A DNA stretch of 64,000 nucleotides, from the NCBI GenBank assembly GCA_000469685.2, contig LS997563.1:21150687-21214686 (forward strand). Direction: 5' to 3'. This DNA is from Haemonchus contortus (Eukaryota; Nematoda; Chromadorea; Rhabditida; Trichostrongylidae). The position numbers were made by a program, and so were the translations under genes. This document shows positions 57,363 to 64,000 of this stretch, one piece after another. The notes beneath the pieces were generated by a model. The model was not told the DNA's origin and searched no databases. It saw only the letters and a list, made by a program, of their open reading frames with translations. The number at the start of each line of letters is the position of its first letter. Position 1 is the stretch's first letter.

Positions 57363-59780
57363 ATTTTTAATGGACACTTCTGAAAGGTCAACAGAAAAGA
57401 AACACATAGGGATAGATGGAAGTTTGTCTGTTAAAGGGGAAATTCTGTCGCGACAGTTTCGGGATCATGAAAGCTAACTTAGTAGCTGCTCTTATTGTTA
57501 GTTATACATGTTGTTCAGCCTGCTCTTATTGTTAGGCTAAATCTATCAAGAAATGAGAAAGTCAGGACTTCTTCTCTGGCTTGATTCTTATTCTGTTTTC
57601 TTATTGGCTTCGTAACAAAAGGCGTTCTTTCCTTTGCCGCGGCTTTTTGTCCTTTTCTTTGAACATCACTAACTCTCCAAAAAGACTTCTATTCCTCATG
57701 TCATTTCATTCTCATTTGCCAGCAACAAGTTAAGGAGAGGGGAGGGGAGAGGGGTGGGGGGTGGAAATCGAGGGAGCAGCTCTGCAAATTCTCTTGACTA
57801 CATGTTGACGGAACCAACTGAGAGTGCGTGTGCTTGATGTTAGCTCGCTTTGGTCGTACATATATGTAATGTCTTCGCTATTCAAGGTGAAAGAGTGTGA
57901 TGGAAGCAAGTAGGACGAACCTCACGAAAGCCCGAGTTATGATGAAGTTGGCTGCTGGGAGGTTCAAAAGAACAACTAGAACATGCAGAAAACGATTTTT
58001 CTATGCGAGCTGTAGGGTTCTATCGATATGGGAGTACGAGAAAAACGTCATGTCGAGCTACATCATTACCACTAGCCAGTTCCAGTTGCTAAGCATGCTA
58101 AGTAGCTCGGCCGAGTGTGAAAAAAACTATTGCGGGCGCATCTAGTGGTAAGTTATGTAGGTAAGGGAATGAACATGCATTCCATGAGGTAAACAGCGGC
58201 AAGGGCAGCGGGCGGCACACGGAGACGAAATTGGGAACTATTGACGTGGAGCCCGAATTTTTTTCTTTTTCTGAGTTGAGTTTGTTGACTCCAATGTTCT
58301 GACTATGCTACGTTTTGTTATCCAGTACAACGCTCAGTGACGTACCGTCTCACATCATGAAATCCTCAAGTATGCATTCATTCCCAGTGACCCTGAGGAT
58401 TAAGTATGCCAGATTTATCATTGAAAAAAAATGTTCGAGAACGAACATTGCATCCGCTAAATCGCTGACTTCAGGCTGCTGCATCAGTACCAGTTTTTTT
58501 CTTTTTATCACTAAATTCTGCTGAGCACTCTCGTCGAAGTTGGTATCTTCAAAATATCCACTGCCTGGAAAGTGTTGTCAAGACCTTTCGAGTGAGGTGG
58601 AGTAGGGAATCGTTTAAGTGCCCCGGAATCATAAGACTCATGTCGCCGTGCTGACGAAATCTGACGTCTCATGAGCGTAGGCACTTTGTATGCATGACTG
58701 GTTGGAAAGCAAATTATTTCTGGCTCCACCACAATGAGGGAGTACATGACGATAACTCCGAAGCGAGCAACATGCTGCTGGCAAACTTCTACTTAGCTCT
58801 AAACTGATGCCCACAAACTTTGAGGAGATTGCTCCCTCAGCACTGGGCTCCTAAGCTGGTGTTCTACTTCTATAGAAGAACGTCCTTGATCCGTATTCAA
58901 AAAAGGAAGCAGTTATTGATTTGAAAAGCAGACGACTAAGCTAACCACCTGATAATCTGCCCTGCCTGAACCCTCACTGAATCAGTGATAGATTCAATCC
59001 GTGATTGACAATCGCTTGTTTCACTCGAAACTTCGCTCTCTTCAGAGCCTTTGACATTTAGAAAACCTGCCGAGGAAGTTATATGTGTTGAGTTGGCTGA
59101 TCCTTGAAAGTCATTGTATGAACATCCAATGACCGCAATGACACCGATTCAAGCCTACGAATGGGAAGCGTCTTGTTATATGCCTAGTGGAACAGACCAA
59201 CGTGAAGAATTCCTTCTTCAGCGTCCAAGCGAATGCGACCACATTTTCCATATTCCGAAATTCCGGCAAAAAGTTACGAACGACTGCTTACCAGTTCATC
59301 TTTCTTCTACTGCTGAACTGGCATTTCGGTGAGGTGCGTTAATGTGAAGGAATCTTCCACCACGCACCCTGCTTAAGAAGTGTTCAGAGCCCTCAAGGTG
59401 AATCCCATTATCAAGTTGTTCCTTTTTCTGCAATTTGGTCATGTTCGTCCTACCTAATGGGTTGTGGGATGTGGATTAACAGCAGAGCAAAAATATGCGT
59501 GGAACAGCTATTACTGCCATGTCCTTGACGGCATGTAGAGACTTATGTAAAGCCGAATACACCACCCTTTTCATCATTTGTTGCATTAAGGGCTTTTGGT
59601 GCAGAATCGTAGGCGAGGACCGTTAGAATATTGAGAAGCTGCGAAGTTGGATTCTGGAGAGTAAGGAAAGGATAAACACCAATCTCAAATCAGTTATCAG
59701 GAATTACTACTTCAGTTTTTTGTCAAAATGATTCTTGTATTAGTTATGCCAAATATTATGCAAAAACAGATCGATCTTGT
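57363..59780. other. Spacer with a G-rich tract and one exon-like frame
   Basis: A guanine-run tract lies at 57735-57763. A plus-strand frame of about 72 codons (59114-59332; ATGs at 59129 and 59138) ends at a donor-like CG|GTGAGG (59331) but has no recognised domain. Frames at 57897-58145 and 58315-58524 look accidental. Confidence 0.3.
57735..57763 (+). other. G-rich tract with quadruplex potential
   Basis: Four runs of four or more guanines (57739-57742, 57744-57747, 57751-57754, 57756-57761) are separated by one to three bases. Confidence 0.75.
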
Positions 59781-59985
59781 CTTAGGGATGTCTCCCACAC
59801 TCGACTTCTATTAGGAATCGTATTTGGCGGAAGTAGATGCGTTGCGTTTTTCGGCCTATACAATGAACTTTGGTGGCCAGTCAATGTACAAGTCAGTACT
59901 TCTTTCTCTTAGACGAGTCTGGCACCATATAAGCAGCCCCAATAAATGGAAGGCCCACCTCGTCTGGAATGGATGTAATGAGCAA
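59781..59985 (-). mobile_element. tRNA-derived SINE, head missing
   Basis: The reverse-strand tail and body match the family: a CACTCGACTTCTATTAGGAA block (reversed GAATGGAAGTCGAGTG), CTATACAATGAACT, and AGACGAGTCTGG. It stops before the B box, so it is 5'-truncated. Confidence 0.65.
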
Positions 59986-61140
59986 GTGAAGAAGGCTAAA
60001 TAGCTGTGATATTCCTCTGACTCTGATCGATACAACGGCACCTCCTCTCTTCATCAGTAGTTGGGTCCTCATGTAATATGACAACTCACTAATGAGGAAC
60101 CTGGCTAGCTCCCCTCCCCAGTGGTCTCACTGCCTACAAATGCAGGATAACCATAGAATCTGCATGCTCCGACTGCTTTCCACTCTTGATATCGTTCTGA
60201 CTTCCAGACTGTTCCTTTGCGTCTTTTTTCATCACAAGAATAAGTTGTATATGGACTAGTTCAAAGGTCATGGGAATCAATTCCTTCTATTCGTGTACTC
60301 CCCTTAAGATTGGTTTTTCGTGTTTAACTTCTAAAAATTTAGGCGTGCATTGTCAATTCCGTCAGTGCGTGTCCAGCCGCGATCACCACTGCCTTCCATG
60401 TCACATACGATTGATATCTCAATAGCTATCAAGTGAGTCAACAACTTTCTTCAGCGAATGACATAGCATAACAAGCGCGAACTAGCATCTCAAGCTGACA
60501 GCGCTTTGAAAGTGACTGAAACGATCGAGTTACACGAAAAAGGAGCAACAAGGGTACGATGAAATTGTGGCATGAGTGCAGAGTATGAAGAGGATGACGG
60601 ATGTAATGTCATACAGAGCAAAAAATCACTAGAAATGATAAGGTCATACTTTGTAACCATACGAGTCTTTTGGATGGGGAGCTAATACCCCCCACTCCCT
60701 TACCCTTGCCCCCCACCCCCTCACCAGCATTAGACTCTCCGTCTACTTTTTTTCCACAGATGATATCCTATCGACAATATCCTGCGAAAATCTGTGGATA
60801 CGTACTGAATTTTTGCTCTATTTCGAGACTTCACACGGGGCTTCCGAAGAGAATCGGTCAGTTCACCACTTGATTTCTAGTCAAAGTTATGTCAGGGAAG
60901 GTTCAGAGCCACCGAGAGTGAAAATGAAAGATGCGACCCTCATCGGCGGGGCAGTAACCACGAACTTTCCCTCCTTCCCCTTGCTCGAGTAGTCAACGAC
61001 TGTTATAAATCAACATCTACTCCTGAATGAAATTGATAAATGTTCGCGAACCACTGTATTCCTTGTTGACATGCGTCTATCTCTATTCACTTACAAGGAT
61101 GTTTCAAGAACATGACTCTTCTTTTGCCCAATCACTTTAG
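59986..61140. other. Unassigned spacer upstream of the C2-domain frame
   Basis: A C-rich tract (60687-60722) and a proline-rich frame (60670-60873) occur. No exon with clear borders was recognised. The missing N-terminal part of the C2 protein was looked for here and not found. Confidence 0.3.
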
Positions 61141-61155
61141 CTCAAAAGCAACAAA

Positions 61156-61533
61156 ATGCAATTTTTAAGCGACTTAACTGGGATCGATCACTTGACGCGG
61201 GTCAACTGTGTATTTTGGCAAAATGATACCGAAAATGAAAAGAAGTGGCATCCGATCGCGGCAACCAATCCATCCGTGGTCTTCTCAACAAACATCGATT
61301 TTGACGACAAAATCTCCTTCAAATATGTCTTCGAAAGGCCACAACTCATCAAAATTGATCTGTGAGTCCGTTTTCTAAAGATTTTTTTTTCTGCAGTAGA
61401 AGTAGTTGCCTGCAGGTGTCGCCTTCACGATGGCATTACGGCATCCGGTTCAGATGATGTTGTCGGAAGTTGCATTTTTAAAGTGGATGAGTTGATTGGA
61501 TCCTTCGGTTTGCAGCTACGGCGATCGCTCTAG
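61156..61533 (+). CDS. C2-domain protein, copine-like, two exons (possibly partial)
   Basis: Exon 1 is 61156-61361 (donor GTGAGT), the intron 61362-61415 (54 bp, ending TTGCCTGCAG) and exon 2 61416-61533, ending in TAG. Joined they give exactly 107 codons plus stop, which strongly supports the model. The protein (DLTGIDHLTRVNCVFW, SVVFSTNIDFDDKISFKYVF, ERPQLIKID, SGSDDVVGSCIFKVDEL) follows the order of a C2 domain of the copine type, which binds membranes and calcium. The loop that is normally S-x-S-D-P reads TRVNC, so a key aspartate is missing, while the second loop keeps SDD. The frame is also open back to a TTTAG at 61140, so exon 1 may start at 61141 with an earlier exon before it. Full copines have a second C2 and a von Willebrand A domain; none is seen downstream. 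It may be a partial duplicate or pseudogene. Confidence 0.6.
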
Positions 61534-61754
61534 TCAGTAAATTTTCAGTTCATTACAAATATTTTGGAATATATCATAAATGCTTTTTCGAAGATCTTCG
61601 AGCAATGCCAGAGGTCTCCGCTCTTCCGCCTATGTTCAAGTAATCGTAGTATCTACTTCGAGATTTGATTCAGTAAGAGTGCAAGGTGGAGCGAAAGAAA
61701 TGATCACTCATTCGAGATATATTCTTTTGATTTGTATGATGTTTTATCTGTAGT

Positions 61755-61992
61755 GGTAGTACGTTGCTTCCCGAGTAGTGGGGTACTGCCAAATGGCCAA
61801 AACCCACGCGCAGGGCGCTGGGATCCAAACCCGAATCAAAACCCATCAGAACCCTCTGGACTGAACTCTGATGGTAAAAGCGCTGATCTGTGCAGTGACT
61901 GGCCCCTGCAAATCGCAGTATTGTCCACATACATGCAAATTTAGACACCACTTCAATTCTGAATGGAAACGAAATTCCAAAATGGGATTGAC
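61755..61992 (+). mobile_element. tRNA-derived SINE, divergent copy
   Basis: The head-like TCTGTAGTGGTAGTACG, the CAGAACCCTCTGGACTGAAC region and the tail TTCTGAATGGAAACGAAATT / GGGATTGACAG match the family order only loosely. It looks like an old or distinct subfamily. Confidence 0.5.
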
Positions 61993-62057
61993 AGTCGCTT
62001 AAACCTTGTTCTTAACTATGTTTATTTTATTATCCCTCTCTGTGCTCTAGAGCTTTA

Positions 62058-62549
62058 GGGCACAGTTCACGATAAAAATGACCTTTGACGTATTCCGCCA
62101 GAATGAATTTGTCCGGCCCCCGCATGCCGAATGTGGCGCTGTCATACCTAGAAACAGTCTAGATAGGGCGTTATGAAGGCTCAGAGATTGTACCGTGAGT
62201 ATTCTCGGACGAGTTTCACCGACATTGTGAAGGGTGAACCATATACAAGGGAACCCATGTAGGGAGCCCAAACAACTCGTCATGACCCAAAGCGACGTAC
62301 AGTTCCTGCTTGATGTTTTCAGCTCTTTGTGCAATGCCACACTAAAATCTCGTCCGAGTACCCCTCTCATGTTGTTTCCATAATGATAATCTCGCCCAAC
62401 CTCCATTATCTCCACCTCTGACTGACCTTAATTTTCCCGGAATTGGCGAATTTTTCGCCTCTTCACTACCGGTGCTTTATTCCCACTCTACAACTTCTTT
62501 TTTGACCGAAGGGGGTACTTCCAAAATCATCGTGGACTTGGTGGGCTTT
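62058..62549. mobile_element. TTAA-flanked MITE, subfamily B
   Basis: The left end GGGCACAGTTCACGATAAAA and a decayed inverted right end ATCATCGTGGACTTGGTGGG flank an interior of about 450 bp. The interior shares CTCGGACGAGTTTCACCG, AGGGCGTTA and CAGAGATTG with the reversed 8.2-kb copy. A TTTA/TTTAAA context at the borders fits a decayed TTAA site. Confidence 0.65.
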
Positions 62550-63051
62550 AAATGTTTCTTTTGATTGCTCTCATATACTCCAATCGCCCAATACAATCGT
62601 CGAAGCTCCTCCGATGAAATTAGGCAGATCTCATTTTCGAATACCGATTTTTCGTTGTTCTGTTTTGCCACTTTGTCTGGAAAGAAAAACTCGTATTCCA
62701 TGTGCATATATGTGTATAAAAGTAACACGAGCACAAAGCAGTGTGGTGCGGTCCTCCCTGCAGTCGCAGATTTTCAGCAGCGCGCTCCACAAGCGTCCTA
62801 TTCGCCCCAGGCACTGAAACCCATTTGATCTATCACTCAGGATACGCGAATCGATGATAACTGTTAACGAAATGTTAATGTGCGTGTAACAAGTACGAGT
62901 CCCATCCGAGACTGATGATTTGTCCATGAATCGTTAATATAGAGCTCTCCTGTTAATTCCTGCAGCGTAGGAACAAGTTGGGTTGTTTGTAAGAGCTAAT
63001 CGACTTACTACACCTGCATGGCTCTATTGGGAAGCTCTCCACCTCTACTTA
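62550..63051. other. Unassigned spacer
   Basis: Overlapping frames on both strands at 62565-62927 have no domain. Noth­ing else was recognised. Confidence 0.3.
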
Positions 63052-63541
63052 CCAGGGAGGGGTAGTCTACTTACCGCGGGACTTCAAATGGAGACCCAGA
63101 TAAATCGATAGAGTTTTGAATGCTGTTTACGAAAATGGAACTTAAAACTGCAAAATGATTCTCCTTAAAAAGTTATGGGGGCCCGAATATTGCTCGACAG
63201 TAGTATCAATTGTCTAAAGAAATATCAGAAAACGTTTAGAGAGCCTTTGATAAAATGAAAAAACACTTTGCAAAAGTGCGGACAATGGCGGGGAGGGATC
63301 CCTCATTTACCCCCACGAAGCGAGACCACTACCACTAGTTCACGTGGGCGTTTGATATGGAAGCGACGAGTTCGCATTTCCAATTGATACTACTGTCGAG
63401 CAAAATTCGGGCCCCCATAACTCTTTAAGGAGGATCATTTTGCAATTTCAATTTCTATTTTCGTAAACAGCATTCAAAACTCTATCGATTTATCTGGGTC
63501 TCCATTCAAAGTTCCACGGTAAGTAGACTACCCCTCCCTGG
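63052..63541. mobile_element. Long-armed foldback MITE, PIF/Harbinger-type target
   Basis: Two 160-bp arms (63052-63211 and 63382-63541) are inverted copies with about 11 differences. Each starts CCAGGGAGGGGTAGTCTACT. A 170-bp non-coding centre separates them. TTA at 63049-63051 and 63542-63544 is a 3-bp target duplication; TWA duplications are typical of PIF/Harbinger elements (family knowledge). The high arm similarity suggests a fairly young or gene-converted element. Confidence 0.88.
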
Positions 63542-63544
63542 TTA

Positions 63545-64000
63545 GTCACTCAATCGCTGCATGCATGAACGTTCTTATGCAGCATAGTCGGAGCGTATCT
63601 TTCCCTAACATTACGACGGAATCCTGACGTAGTGCTCATTCTGAACAGAGCGCGCTTTCTCACAATCGCGTTCAACTCTTTCACAGTTAAAAGGGTTGAA
63701 ATTCCCTTAAGACATCCAAAAGTTTTTCGATAGGTTCATTAAGCAGATCAAGCTTCCAGCAATATATGAATCGGCTTTCTTCTTCTGTAGTTAGAGTGAC
63801 GACACCTCATTATCGACTCGAAATTCGAGAGCCAGTGGAAGCTTCATTTTTTGGTTGTCATTTTTCGAACCGTCAAGGGAATATGTGTTGGACGAAAACA
63901 ACATCAGACTGCTTTAGCATTTGCTTTTATTTAGAGATTATTATTATTATGGACATTATTATTATGGGATTATTTTATTAATTAGATTATTTTAGCAAGT
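63545..64000. other. Unassigned end of window
   Basis: A short frame (63766-63981) runs into an ATT microsatellite. No gene was recognised. Confidence 0.35.

Overview
The window reads as nuclear DNA of a nematode, most likely a strongylid (hookworm-like) worm. It is about 60% A+T and has no bacterial gene layout. Coding pieces are short and interrupted by nematode-style splice sites. The mobile elements belong to families common in worms: a Tc1 element, mariner relatives, CR1-, RTE- and Penelope-type retroelements, tRNA-derived SINEs and many small inverted-repeat elements. The genus is inference; no species marker is visible.

The window is mostly a graveyard of transposons, with few host genes. 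The one clearly intact gene is a 343-codon Tc1-type transposase on the minus strand (12665-13696). It lies in a complete 1590-bp element (12392-13981) with 55-bp inverted ends and TA duplications. The best host-gene candidate is a two-exon C2-domain (copine-like) reading frame at 61156-61533, whose splice phase works out exactly. A membrane-protein-like last exon (20038-20284, +) and a few exon-like frames at 46.4, 47.8 and 53.7-54.5 kb are weaker candidates.

Layout. 1-3.1 kb: the end of a Tc1-like miniature element, then an LTR-retrotransposon-like unit (about 191-3084) with a zinc-knuckle Gag frame and direct repeats that end in spliced-leader-like sequence. 4.9 kb: SINE. 6.2-7.15 kb and 11.8-14.9 kb: two inverted copies of a minisatellite-bearing repeat, the second split by the Tc1 element. 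8.2, 18.7, 21.8 and 62.1 kb: a TTAA-flanked MITE family. 9.5 and 15.3 kb: foldback repeats. 27.8-29.6 kb: RTE LINE fragment, SINE and mariner relic. 31.3-32.6 kb: Penelope GIY-YIG fragment beside a mariner relic. 36.9-37.5 kb: a third mariner relic. 43.7, 49.6, 55.5, 59.8 and 61.8 kb: further SINEs. 51.5-52.6 kb: CR1-like reverse transcriptase relic. 52.8-53.3 kb: Tc1-like MITE. 56.9-57.4 kb: a broken coding region of unknown family whose end forms a 15-bp perfect hairpin. 63.05-63.54 kb: a foldback MITE with 160-bp arms.

Nothing suggests an operon or a cellular pathway; the parts are related by transposition. No intact rRNA, tRNA or snRNA gene, CRISPR array or bacterial feature was found. 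All family names come from motifs read by eye, not from database searches.
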